A stretch of DNA of 6,106 bases, from positions 1-6,106 of the forward strand of contig JAGBHJ010000108.1 of NCBI GenBank assembly GCA_017935525.1, given 5' to 3'. Under the pieces are notes generated by a model, which searched no databases, was not told the origin of the DNA, and worked only from the letters and a program-made list of their open reading frames with translations. The DNA is from Clostridia bacterium (lineage in GTDB: Bacteria > Bacillota > Clostridia > HGM11327). Positions 1-6,037 of the stretch are shown here, in pieces. Positions within the stretch are counted from its first letter, which is position 1, and the number at the start of each line of letters is the position of its first letter. Made by a program: the position numbers and the translations under genes.

Positions 1-69
1 GGCGGGCGTTCAAAGAACGCCCCTACGGATATATAGACGTTAAATTTGACAAAGGTATTTTGATGTCGC
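1..69. repeat. Left copy of 69-bp perfect inverted repeat
   Basis: Positions 1-69 are identical, base for base, to the reverse complement of 6038-6106; identity stops at 70 (C against T). The outer end carries a perfect hairpin at 4-22 with an 8-bp stem (GGGCGTTC/GAACGCCC) and an AAA loop. Read on the minus strand, GTAG (26-23) lies directly against the foot of this hairpin, the layout seen in REP elements. The rest, about 27-69, is AT-richer and contains a TTGACA with no matching -10. No transposase accompanies it. It is either one copy of a dispersed non-autonomous repeat or one arm of a larger element; the outer boundary cannot be judged because the window stops there. Confidence 0.9.
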
Positions 70-80
70 CCGTGGGAAAT

Positions 81-118
81 GGTTTTGGACCGTCGGAGAC
101 GCCATCCCTACAAAATCC
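81..118. repeat. Small hairpin repeat, REP-like, copy 1
   Basis: The stretch begins GGTTTTGGA (81-89), contains a CGTC-GGA-GACG hairpin (91-101) and ends CTACAAAATCC. A related sequence lies at 4291-4313, with 20 of 23 positions matching over 81-103. Its ends form an imperfect inverted pair (GGTTTTG against CAAAATCC). On the minus strand GTAG (111-108) precedes an imperfect hairpin, GGA..CGTC/GACG.TCC, with a TCC loop, again a REP-like layout. It lies 11 bp inside the left 69-bp repeat, so hairpin repeats cluster here. Confidence 0.55.
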
Positions 119-250
119 GTTCAGGTAGCAAAACAATACCTGTTGGTGGGCAAAAGCAACGTGATGGGCAAAACGGGTTTACAGAAATGACAACGAGTGA
201 TAGAATATTGGCATAGTATCGGCGGGGAAAGCCGTGCAACGGATCATTGC

Positions 251-278
251 TTGACTTGTGGTGGCGATGTGATAAAAT
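251..278 (+). promoter_or_regulatory. Upstream promoter-like sequence P1
   Basis: TTGACT (251-256) is followed after 16 bases by TAAAAT (273-278) with an extended -10 TGA just before it. This matches the operon promoter at 452-479 in spacing and in the whole TGATAAAAT box, and both spacers contain GTGG at a similar place. Transcription would start near 285. A hairpin with T-run ends at 411, so the product could be a short RNA of about 125 bases or a terminated leader. No expression evidence is available from sequence alone. Confidence 0.4.
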
Positions 279-376
279 AATAGCATGGTTTGGAGAGCGT
301 TGTAAAAAGACGGGAATGTCTTGGAAAAATATTGAAAAAGTTTTTCGAGTGCGCAGGGGGATATTACATGTGATGC

Positions 377-411
377 TGAATTTTGCGGAAATAACCGCAA
401 ATTCAATTTTT
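377..411 (+). terminator. Possible intrinsic terminator or attenuator in the leader region
   Basis: TGAATTTTGCGG (377-388) pairs with CCGCAAATTCA (395-405) across a 6-base AAATAA loop, with one bulged T, and is followed by ATTTTT (406-411). The GC core is only about five pairs and the T-run is short, so this is a modest terminator. It would act on + strand transcripts entering from P1 or from beyond the window. On the minus strand no T-run follows the hairpin. Confidence 0.4.
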
Positions 412-437
412 GGTTGAGTTGGCGGTTGATGAAAATT

Positions 438-450
438 CAATTACTAATTG
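438..450. promoter_or_regulatory. Operator-like palindrome next to the -35 box
   Basis: CAATTACTAATTG is a perfect palindrome with 6-base arms around one central base, ending one base before the operon's -35 box. Its AT-rich shape and placement resemble binding sites of small dimeric repressors such as the MarR family, which often control ABC exporter pairs in Firmicutes. No regulator gene is in the window, so the identity of any bound protein is inference. AT-rich palindromes of this length also arise by chance. Confidence 0.35.
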
Positions 451-451
451 A

Positions 452-479
452 TTGACAAATCGTGGATATATGATAAAAT
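452..479 (+). promoter_or_regulatory. Likely promoter of the ABC exporter operon (P2)
   Basis: A consensus -35 TTGACA (452-457) and a TAAAAT -10 (474-479) are separated by 16 bases, with the extended -10 bases TGA at 471-473. The predicted start, about 6-7 bases downstream, is near 485-486, at the base of the large hairpin at 484-528. The untranslated leader would be about 68 bases and ends with the ribosome binding site AAAGGA (541-546). Confidence 0.75.
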
Positions 480-483
480 TATA

Positions 484-528
484 TGCGTAACGACGGGGAT
501 GGGTCCGGACGTCCCTGCCGCTTACGCA
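484..528 (+). promoter_or_regulatory. Large stem-loop at the predicted 5' end of the exporter mRNA
   Basis: TGCGTAA (484-490) pairs perfectly with TTACGCA (522-528). After a bulged C the stem continues through CG/CG, a mismatch, and CGGGGATG against CGTCCCTG (494-501/510-517, with two G-T pairs), giving about 17 pairs with a small internal loop. No T-run follows, so it is not a terminator. Being almost at the predicted transcription start, it could protect the mRNA from 5'-end decay; alternatively the DNA inverted repeat could be an operator. It does not cover the ribosome binding site (541-546). Confidence 0.55.
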
Positions 529-553
529 AAGAAGATAAAGAAAGGATCAGAAT

Positions 554-2338
554 ATGGAATTAAAAGCAAAGAAGTATAACCTGTGGGATATGTTTGTGCT
601 GATGTTTAAGGCGTCGCCCGTGTGGACATCGTTGTACGTGCTTATACAGCTGTTGGAGGCGTTGATGCCGACCATATCCATATTTACCACGGCAGGCTTT
701 GTGGATACAGCCATTGCAGTGCTGAACGGTACTAACGAATATAACGATATATTTTTGCCCCTTGGCGTAATCATCGGTATGTTTGTGGTGGAAAGGCTCA
801 TATGGGTAGGCGACTGGATAATCGACGTACAGCTGCGGGCAAAAACGGAGCTGAAATTCAGCGAAATGTTCCTGAACAAAAGGGCAAAGCTGAAGTACCA
901 CTATATTGAGGATAGCCAGATACATGACCTTATCACAAGAGTAGGTGGCGCGGATCAGATAGCAAACCGCGGCAGACGCCTTACGTGGTGGGTATATTGG
1001 GTGGTAAATATTATTACAACCCTCTCCGTTGTGTTTGCCTACGTTTGGTGGAGTGGCATAGTTGCTATAGTGGTGGCAATACCTGCTGTTGTGATAGCTG
1101 TTAAAAACGGTCTGGAAAAGTACAAGACCTTTTCCGACACGGAGCATATCAACCGTTACGCCAACGTATATCAATCCATGCTTGGAGCAAAGGATTTTTT
1201 GGAGGAAAAGACCACCTTTGGCTACACAAAATACGCCATAGAGCGTTGGTTGGACAAAAAGACCCAGGTTGACGACATCAATCTTAAGACCACCATGCGT
1301 ACCAGCTGGCGAGAAAACATCGTTACTTGCCTGGCGTGGGTGATGTGGGGCGCCATCGTTATATCATTGGTGCCTGCAGTGGAGGCAGGCATGCTGACAG
1401 CGGGTATGTTTATCGGTATTGCCAACGGCGTAATGTCCCTGGTAAACATCGTGGCGTGGAACATAAGCTGGCAGGTGGACTGGGCTGTGCAGGCAATAAA
1501 GCATCTGAAGGATCTGACTGAGTTTTCCATGCTGGAGGACCAGGAGGGTGCGTTAGATCTGCCTTGTGACATGAGCGGCACGGGAATTGACAGCATCGAG
1601 TTCAGGGACGTAAGCTTTAAGTACCCCAAAACGGATAGGTACATATTAAAGAATTGCTCATTTACCATCAAAGGCAACGAGCATTACGCCTTTGTGGGCA
1701 TCAACGGCGCAGGTAAGACCACCATCACAAAGCTGCTGACGGGTCTGTACGACAATTATGAGGGTAAGATATTTATCAACGGCAAGAATTTGCGTGACTA
1801 TAAGCTTGCCGAGTTGAAGGGACTTTTCTCCATAGTTTACCAGGACTCTGCAAAATATCAGATAGAATTCAAGGACAATATCAAGCTGGGCGACACCACA
1901 AAGGATGACGACGAGGCTATGATGAAGGCAGTCCACGACATCGGGCTGGACGAGGCGCTTTCCAAGCTGCACAGTGGCGTGGATACCCCCTTGGGCAAGG
2001 TGTCTGAAAACGGTGTGGACCTTTCGGGCGGTGAGTGGCAGAGGGTTGCCATTGCAAGAACTCTGTACAGCGACGCTCCCATGACTATATTGGATGAGCC
2101 CACTGCTGCCCTTGACCCCATTGCTGAAAGCGGAATTTACGAAATGTTCCGCGACGTCACAAGGGACAGGTCTGCAATATTCATCACTCACAGGCTTGGC
2201 GCAGCAAAGATAGCTGACAAGATACTGGTGGTGGACGACGGCAGGATAGTTGAATTCGGCAGTCACAAGGAGCTTATGGAGAAAAACGGCTTGTATGCCG
2301 AAATGTTTAACACGCAGAAAGGATGGTACGAAGCATGA
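554..2338 (+). CDS. ABC exporter half-transporter 1 (permease fused to ATPase)
   Basis: This 594-residue protein has the usual length and order of an exporter half-transporter: a membrane domain (about 15-310) with six likely helices near 22-50, 68-88, 143-165, 167-184, 257-275 and 279-301, then a nucleotide-binding domain (about 345-590). Visible ATPase motifs are Walker A GINGAGKT (382-389), Q-loop Gln430, signature LSGGE (490-494), Walker B TILDE with catalytic Glu515, D-loop AALD (518-521) and H-loop His546, so its catalytic residues look complete. The start at 554 has AAAGGA seven bases upstream. The stop overlaps the next gene's start as ATGA, so the two are probably translated together and form a heterodimeric exporter in the cytoplasmic membrane. 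The membrane domain is unusually rich in tryptophan (16 in the first 310 residues). The substrate is unknown; a drug, lipid or peptide is possible. There is no peptidase domain of the kind found in bacteriocin exporters. Confidence 0.93.
   Translation: MELKAKKYNLWDMFVLMFKASPVWTSLYVLIQLLEALMPTISIFTTAGFVDTAIAVLNGTNEYNDIFLPLGVIIGMFVVERLIWVGDWIIDVQLRAKTELKFSEMFLNKRAKLKYHYIEDSQIHDLITRVGGADQIANRGRRLTWWVYWVVNIITTLSVVFAYVWWSGIVAIVVAIPAVVIAVKNGLEKYKTFSDTEHINRYANVYQSMLGAKDFLEEKTTFGYTKYAIERWLDKKTQVDDINLKTTMRTSWRENIVTCLAWVMWGAIVISLVPAVEAGMLTAGMFIGIANGVMSLVNIVAWNISWQVDWAVQAIKHLKDLTEFSMLEDQEGALDLPCDMSGTGIDSIEFRDVSFKYPKTDRYILKNCSFTIKGNEHYAFVGINGAGKTTITKLLTGLYDNYEGKIFINGKNLRDYKLAELKGLFSIVYQDSAKYQIEFKDNIKLGDTTKDDDEAMMKAVHDIGLDEALSKLHSGVDTPLGKVSENGVDLSGGEWQRVAIARTLYSDAPMTILDEPTAALDPIAESGIYEMFRDVTRDRSAIFITHRLGAAKIADKILVVDDGRIVEFGSHKELMEKNGLYAEMFNTQKGWYEA
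2318..2323 (+). promoter_or_regulatory. Ribosome binding site deciding the start of half-transporter 2
   Basis: AAAGGA lies inside the end of the first gene. The longer open frame begins with ATG at 2323, which overlaps this site and so cannot use it. The in-frame ATG at 2335 is 11 bases downstream and overlaps the first gene's stop as ATGA, so 2335 is the better start. The spacing is slightly long, which suits translational coupling. Confidence 0.7.
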
Positions 2339-4179
2339 AGTCAAAGTACGAAAAGAAAAAGGTTGGTCTGCTGAAGGCTACCAGAGTGCTCGTGCCCGAG
2401 TTTATAAAGCCTGCGCCGTGGCTCTTTTTGTTGAGCTGTATGGTTTTCTTTGTGCAGGGCGTGGTAGAGGCTTTGCAGGTGTACGTAATGGAGGACCTGT
2501 TTGCAGGAGTCAATGAGCTTTTTGAGGGCGGAGCAACTATGCTGCACATTATAATCAGCGCGTTGATATATGCTCTTTCCATGATAGTGATACAGCTGGT
2601 TGGTCAGCTGGCAAATTGGGCGGATACAAAGCTCAACAATACCAGCTACAATGCCAGAAAGGCAAAGATGCAGCAGAAAATGTCAAGGCTGGAGCCAATA
2701 CTCTTTGAGGATACTGATATTCTTGACGACATAGAAAAGGCAAAGAACGGACTGGAAACGGTTCAGCAGTACGTTACTGTGTTAAAGTCCGTGTTCTTGA
2801 ATATTTTGCCCTATCTTGCCATAGTGTCATACTACCTTATTGTAAGAGAGCCTCTTTTGATGCTGCTTTTGGTGGTAATATTTCTGCCCACCATGTTCCA
2901 GCAGTACATGATCAAAAAGCTCTACGGTGACAAGGAGCAGAAGTCTGCCCCCATCCGCCGTAAGCAGAGCCACTACAACGAATGTATAACGTCCCAGATG
3001 TATTACAAGGAGACCAGAATGCTGGGCGCGTATAAGTTCTTTGTAAACGGGTACAGAATGCTGTTGAAAAAGATAATCAAGATAGATATAGAAACGGGCA
3101 CGAAGACGGAGCTGCTCTACTCCCTTACATCATTTATCAGTATGCTGGGCAGAGTGGGCGTGCTGTATCTGCTGTTTGTATTCCTTATGGACGGCAGAAT
3201 AAACGTGGCGGAGTTTTCTGCAATATATCTTTCGGTAGGCAATATTGAGGGCAGATTGCACAATTTGTTCTACAATTCGTTCAGCAACGTGTCCCAGCAG
3301 CTGCCGCTGATGGAAAACTACATCCGATTTCTTGAGCTTCCGGAATATCAGGGAGTGGATGTGGAGCTTCCCGCAAAGTGCGACATCGTTGTGGACAACA
3401 TCAAGTTCCAGTACCCCAACCAGGAGGGTAACGCTCTTGACGGCGTAAGCTTTGACGTTAAGTATGGGCAAACAGTTGCCATCGTAGGCGAAAACGGCAG
3501 CGGAAAGTCCACTCTGACAAAGCTTTTGATAGGCTACTACAAGCCCGACGAGGGCACTGTCAAGTTCAACGGCGTTGCCACCTCGGACATGACCTTTGCT
3601 TCCGTTGCAAAGCACGTTTCCGCTGTATATCAGAGGTATCCGCACTATGCGTTGAGCCTGCGGGAAAATCTTTTGTTGGGTCAGACGGATAAGGTGCCGG
3701 ATGAGGAGAAAATGAGGAATGCCTGCGGAATGTCGGGCTTTGCTCCGGAGGATCCGTGGTTGCCCAAGGGCTTTGACACCATGCTCTCCCGTGAGTTTGA
3801 CGACGGCGTGGGACTTTCCGGTGGACAGGTGCAGAGGATAGCTATTGCCAGAGCGTTCTACCGCGAAAGCAGCATCATAGTTTTGGATGAGCCCACGGCG
3901 GCAATAGACCCCATCGAGGAGGCAAAGATATACCACAGATTTGCCGAGCTTTCCAAGGATAAGACGTCATTTATCGTCACACACAGACTGGCATCGGTAA
4001 AGATTGCCGACAAGATAGTGATGATGAAGAACGGCAAGGCGGTGGAGGTAGGTACCCACGAGGATCTGATGGCGTTGAATGGAGAGTACAGAAAAATGTA
4101 CGATTCCCAGCGACAGTGGTACGAAACCGAGGGCGAGGCAAAGCCCGCGGCAGAAAATATGGAAGCAGAAATGGCGTGA
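2335..4179 (+). CDS. ABC exporter half-transporter 2 (permease fused to ATPase)
   Basis: Starting at 2335 the protein has 614 residues. A lysine-rich N-terminus leads into a membrane domain with likely helices near 28-50, 67-92, 152-170, 172-190, 262-284 and a weaker one near 291-310, followed by an ATPase domain (about 350-595). Motifs seen are Walker A GENGSGKS (385-392), Q-loop Gln433, signature LSGGQ (494-498), Walker B IVLDE with catalytic Glu519, D-loop AAID (522-525) and H-loop His550. Both ATP sites of the predicted heterodimer therefore look intact, unlike many heterodimeric exporters that have one degenerate site. Near the C-terminus it shares a Q-x-x-W-Y-E motif with its partner (residues 592-597 here, 588-593 there), then adds an acidic/Ala-rich tail of about 17 residues. 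The gene is co-transcribed with half-transporter 1 and followed by a terminator 33 bases after the stop. The exported substrate cannot be told from the sequence. Confidence 0.93.
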   Translation: MKSKYEKKKVGLLKATRVLVPEFIKPAPWLFLLSCMVFFVQGVVEALQVYVMEDLFAGVNELFEGGATMLHIIISALIYALSMIVIQLVGQLANWADTKLNNTSYNARKAKMQQKMSRLEPILFEDTDILDDIEKAKNGLETVQQYVTVLKSVFLNILPYLAIVSYYLIVREPLLMLLLVVIFLPTMFQQYMIKKLYGDKEQKSAPIRRKQSHYNECITSQMYYKETRMLGAYKFFVNGYRMLLKKIIKIDIETGTKTELLYSLTSFISMLGRVGVLYLLFVFLMDGRINVAEFSAIYLSVGNIEGRLHNLFYNSFSNVSQQLPLMENYIRFLELPEYQGVDVELPAKCDIVVDNIKFQYPNQEGNALDGVSFDVKYGQTVAIVGENGSGKSTLTKLLIGYYKPDEGTVKFNGVATSDMTFASVAKHVSAVYQRYPHYALSLRENLLLGQTDKVPDEEKMRNACGMSGFAPEDPWLPKGFDTMLSREFDDGVGLSGGQVQRIAIARAFYRESSIIVLDEPTAAIDPIEEAKIYHRFAELSKDKTSFIVTHRLASVKIADKIVMMKNGKAVEVGTHEDLMALNGEYRKMYDSQRQWYETEGEAKPAAENMEAEMA

Positions 4180-4212
4180 TAAGCCATCAGGGAGCGATCC
4201 CGTGCGAGATTT

Positions 4213-4256
4213 ACCCCATTCCGACGACGGTGTTGTCGGGGTGGGGTTTTATTTTT
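4213..4256 (+). terminator. Intrinsic terminator of the exporter operon
   Basis: The arms 4213-4228 and 4232-4247 form a 16-pair stem, including three G-T pairs, around the loop GGT. A T-rich tail, TTTTATTTTT (4247-4256), follows. It starts 33 bases after the stop codon of half-transporter 2, a typical position, and is a strong candidate. Confidence 0.9.
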
Positions 4257-4290
4257 GCACCTCCTTGGGCGAGGTGGCGTAGTAGAAAAC

Positions 4291-4313
4291 GGTTTTGGAT
4301 CGGCGGGACGCCG
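4291..4313. repeat. Small hairpin repeat, REP-like, copy 2 (remnant)
   Basis: GGTTTTGGA (4291-4299) is followed by CGGCG-GGA-CGCCG (4301-4313), a perfect 5-bp hairpin with a GGA loop. This matches 81-103 with two substitutions and a one-base gap. The stem bases differ between copies while pairing and the GGA loop are kept. The CTAC/GTAG end seen in copy 1 is not recognisable here, so this copy is probably truncated or decayed. It lies between the two convergent terminators. Confidence 0.5.
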
Positions 4314-4330
4314 GTGCAGCACACAGCAAC

Positions 4331-4368
4331 AAAAAACTCCCTTCGGGCACTGCCGTGCCGAAAGGGAG
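4331..4368 (-). terminator. Intrinsic terminator of the hydrolase gene
   Basis: Read on the minus strand, CTCCCTTTCGGCAC pairs with GTGCCCGAAGGGAG around a GGCA loop (4337-4368 on the + strand), with one bulge in each arm. Six T residues follow (A-run at 4331-4336 on the + strand). It begins 26 bases after the stop codon of the hydrolase at 4395. Confidence 0.85.
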
Positions 4369-4394
4369 CTTTCACCGCGAAACATATTGCGGTA

Positions 4395-5954
4395 TTATAT
4401 GTAATTCAAGGTCAAGGTGCTGTTTTCCAGATCTACCGTATTTTCTGCCACCAATGCCTCACTCTGTATCGTAAACAACCCCTTGTTGTTGGTGTGGGGC
4501 ACAAACAGGGGATGCGCGGATGAGGTCACGTCGATACGGAGTTTTTCTCCCTCGTGTATCATAAACGCGCCCTTGTCCATCAAAAGCTCTACGTCAACGT
4601 ATGTATTGGGCTTATAATCGTCGCAAAAATCAGAAATCTTGATTATACTGTCCCTCAGCGCAACGTCACCCGACTCTTTTGTAATACCTATCCTTACGTA
4701 AAAGGCGGTATCCTCTCGGTTGCTCTTGACACGCAGCTTGACGCTCATGCTGCCTCTCACGTGAATGTCATTCTTGAATGCATCGGTATAACAGGTGATA
4801 ACGTCTTTGCGCTGATACGGTTGAGGCATAAGCCTTGAGCTGCTAAAACCACTTGTCAAGCCGCCGCTGTATTCGGCAGGGTCTTGTGGGTCGTATAGGT
4901 AGTTGGACTCTCCCTCGCCCAAAACAAGGACGGTCTCGGCCTTTTGAGCCTCATAGCCCTCGCTATACCATTTGTCGCCAAACAGCTCGTAGTATGTTAT
5001 CTTCCCCAAGGGTGCTACCTGCTCCTTGTTGTGCCTAATTCGATCAAACCACTCCGGCTCAAAATCCCCTATGCGGTCAGATATGCCACCACTGGGGCAG
5101 AAGAAAGGTTCTTCATAAGCTTCGCCGCTATGCCCGTATGGATGTATTACAAACGCACATTTCTCCTTGACATCGGGTTTTATGCTGTCCCACATATGGT
5201 GACTGCCCTTGCAGAATATGTCAAAAAAGCCCGTTACAACAAGCATCGGCACGTTACATTCCACTACTGCCGACCGTTGATGCTTTCCACCCATGTCCGT
5301 ATCCCAGAATGGGTCATCCTTGTTCGGATGCATGAGGTATTCATCCAGACTCTTTGACGGCTCACCAAACATGACCGTACTCATTTTTGTCATGGGCAAC
5401 GTCAGATAAACGTCGTTTGACCTGTTTCTGTTCAGCTCGGTCTTGCTCTTGTATCTATCGATGTACCAGCAGCCGTGAAGTCCGGAGCGATAAAATCCGT
5501 TAAGATAAATAAAATTATACAGCTCGCAATCCGTGGTATTAAGAGAAACGCCCTTGATGTCGTCAGCAAAGGGTGCGGTGGAGATCGTAGTCCATCCGCA
5601 GTAGCTGCCGCCGGAAAGGAATATCTCGCCGTTGTAGAAATCCTGCGTTCTTATCCACTCCTGCAAAGCAATCCCGTCCTCTCTTTCGTAAATAAACGCA
5701 TCTGAATCCCCTGTACTTTTGCCCGTGCCTCTGCAATGCTGAAGAATGAATACAAATCCCTTTTTGACAAAGGATTTATGCTCCTCATACGCCTGTGCCA
5801 TTGCCTCGCCGTCGCTCATGGGGATGTAGTGTGCCTCGTACGGCGACCTCAATATCACAGTAGGAAATTTACCCTGCGCCTCGGGGCGTACCACAATGGT
5901 GCACAGTACGTTATCGCCTGCAGGAAGATAGTGAATGCTTGTAGTAGTTGACAT
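4395..5954 (-). CDS. CocE/NonD-family serine hydrolase (peptidase S15-like acyl esterase/amidase)
   Basis: This 519-residue protein matches the CocE/X-prolyl dipeptidyl-peptidase layout: an alpha/beta-hydrolase core with an inserted helical cap (about 140-225) and a C-terminal beta-jelly-roll domain (about 340-519). Visible family marks are RSPYE (36-40), whose Tyr39 corresponds to the oxyanion-hole tyrosine, QHCRGTGKSTG (72-82), the nucleophile motif GGSYCG with Ser117, a likely catalytic Asp245 in TGFFDIF and a likely His275 in HPYGHSG. The usual aspartate of the family's D-x-R-G motif is His73. DPQDP (355-359) marks entry to the C-terminal domain. There is no signal peptide, and 11 cysteines fit a cytoplasmic enzyme of an anaerobe. 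The start is supported by GGAGG five bases upstream and a strong promoter. It should hydrolyse esters or amides, possibly acylated compounds or proline peptides; the substrate is not predictable. It is convergent to the exporter and separately transcribed. Confidence 0.88.
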   Translation of the reverse strand: MSTTTSIHYLPAGDNVLCTIVVRPEAQGKFPTVILRSPYEAHYIPMSDGEAMAQAYEEHKSFVKKGFVFILQHCRGTGKSTGDSDAFIYEREDGIALQEWIRTQDFYNGEIFLSGGSYCGWTTISTAPFADDIKGVSLNTTDCELYNFIYLNGFYRSGLHGCWYIDRYKSKTELNRNRSNDVYLTLPMTKMSTVMFGEPSKSLDEYLMHPNKDDPFWDTDMGGKHQRSAVVECNVPMLVVTGFFDIFCKGSHHMWDSIKPDVKEKCAFVIHPYGHSGEAYEEPFFCPSGGISDRIGDFEPEWFDRIRHNKEQVAPLGKITYYELFGDKWYSEGYEAQKAETVLVLGEGESNYLYDPQDPAEYSGGLTSGFSSSRLMPQPYQRKDVITCYTDAFKNDIHVRGSMSVKLRVKSNREDTAFYVRIGITKESGDVALRDSIIKISDFCDDYKPNTYVDVELLMDKGAFMIHEGEKLRIDVTSSAHPLFVPHTNNKGLFTIQSEALVAENTVDLENSTLTLNYI

Positions 5955-5959
5955 AATGA

Positions 5960-5964
5960 CCTCC
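5960..5964 (-). promoter_or_regulatory. Ribosome binding site of the hydrolase gene
   Basis: GGAGG on the minus strand lies five bases before the ATG at 5954-5952. It confirms that start; no other upstream in-frame start has such a site. Confidence 0.85.
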
Positions 5965-5982
5965 GGTAGTCTATTTGAGGAT

Positions 5983-6011
5983 ATTATAGCATTTTATACG
6001 TGCGGTGTCAA
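5983..6011 (-). promoter_or_regulatory. Near-perfect promoter of the hydrolase gene
   Basis: On the minus strand TTGACA (6011-6006) and TATAAT (5988-5983) are separated by exactly 17 bases, with an extended -10 TGC immediately before TATAAT. Both hexamers are full consensus. The predicted start near 5976 gives a short leader of about 22 bases, leaving little room for control by RNA structure. Strong expression is expected unless a repressor acts; no clear operator is seen. Confidence 0.9.
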
Positions 6012-6037
6012 GAGCGACGGTATAGTTTTGATCGTAA

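Larger units (their letters stand above)
1..553. other. Non-coding leader region before the exporter operon
   Basis: I see no convincing gene in these 553 bases. The minus-strand open frames at 108-440 and 179-406 have no good ribosome binding site and no recognisable domain. The region holds, in order: the 69-bp repeat (1-69), a hairpin repeat (81-118), a stretch without clear structure (about 120-250), a promoter-like sequence (251-278), a hairpin with T-run (377-411), a palindrome (438-450), the likely operon promoter (452-479) and a large leader hairpin (484-528). About 120-250 contains only a 6-bp inverted repeat (122-127/137-142) and a 9-bp direct repeat (147-155/165-173), both within chance expectation. 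Confidence 0.7.

Noticed and set aside
46..74. TTGACA in the 69-bp repeat as an outward-in promoter
   Set aside because: No -10-like hexamer lies 15-19 bases downstream in either copy.
122..173. CAGGTA/TACCTG inverted repeat (122-142) and TGGGCAAAA direct repeat (147-155, 165-173)
   Set aside because: They are short, few and not linked to any promoter or gene; chance is sufficient. They are not a CRISPR array.
316..417. 33-codon + strand open frame with a basic, amphipathic-looking product, a possible peptide cargo for the exporter
   Set aside because: It has no convincing ribosome binding site, its stop lies beyond the terminator-like T-run at 411, and it has no leader or double-glycine processing motif.
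108..440. 110-codon minus-strand open frame in the left non-coding region, with a shorter overlapping frame at 179-406
   Set aside because: No ribosome binding site, no recognisable domain, an erratic composition rich in Pro, Ser and His, and it runs through the promoter-like and hairpin structures.
2323..2334. Longer start for half-transporter 2 at ATG 2323
   Set aside because: The only nearby ribosome binding site (2318-2323) overlaps this codon; the ATG at 2335 is properly downstream of it and gives a classic ATGA overlap.
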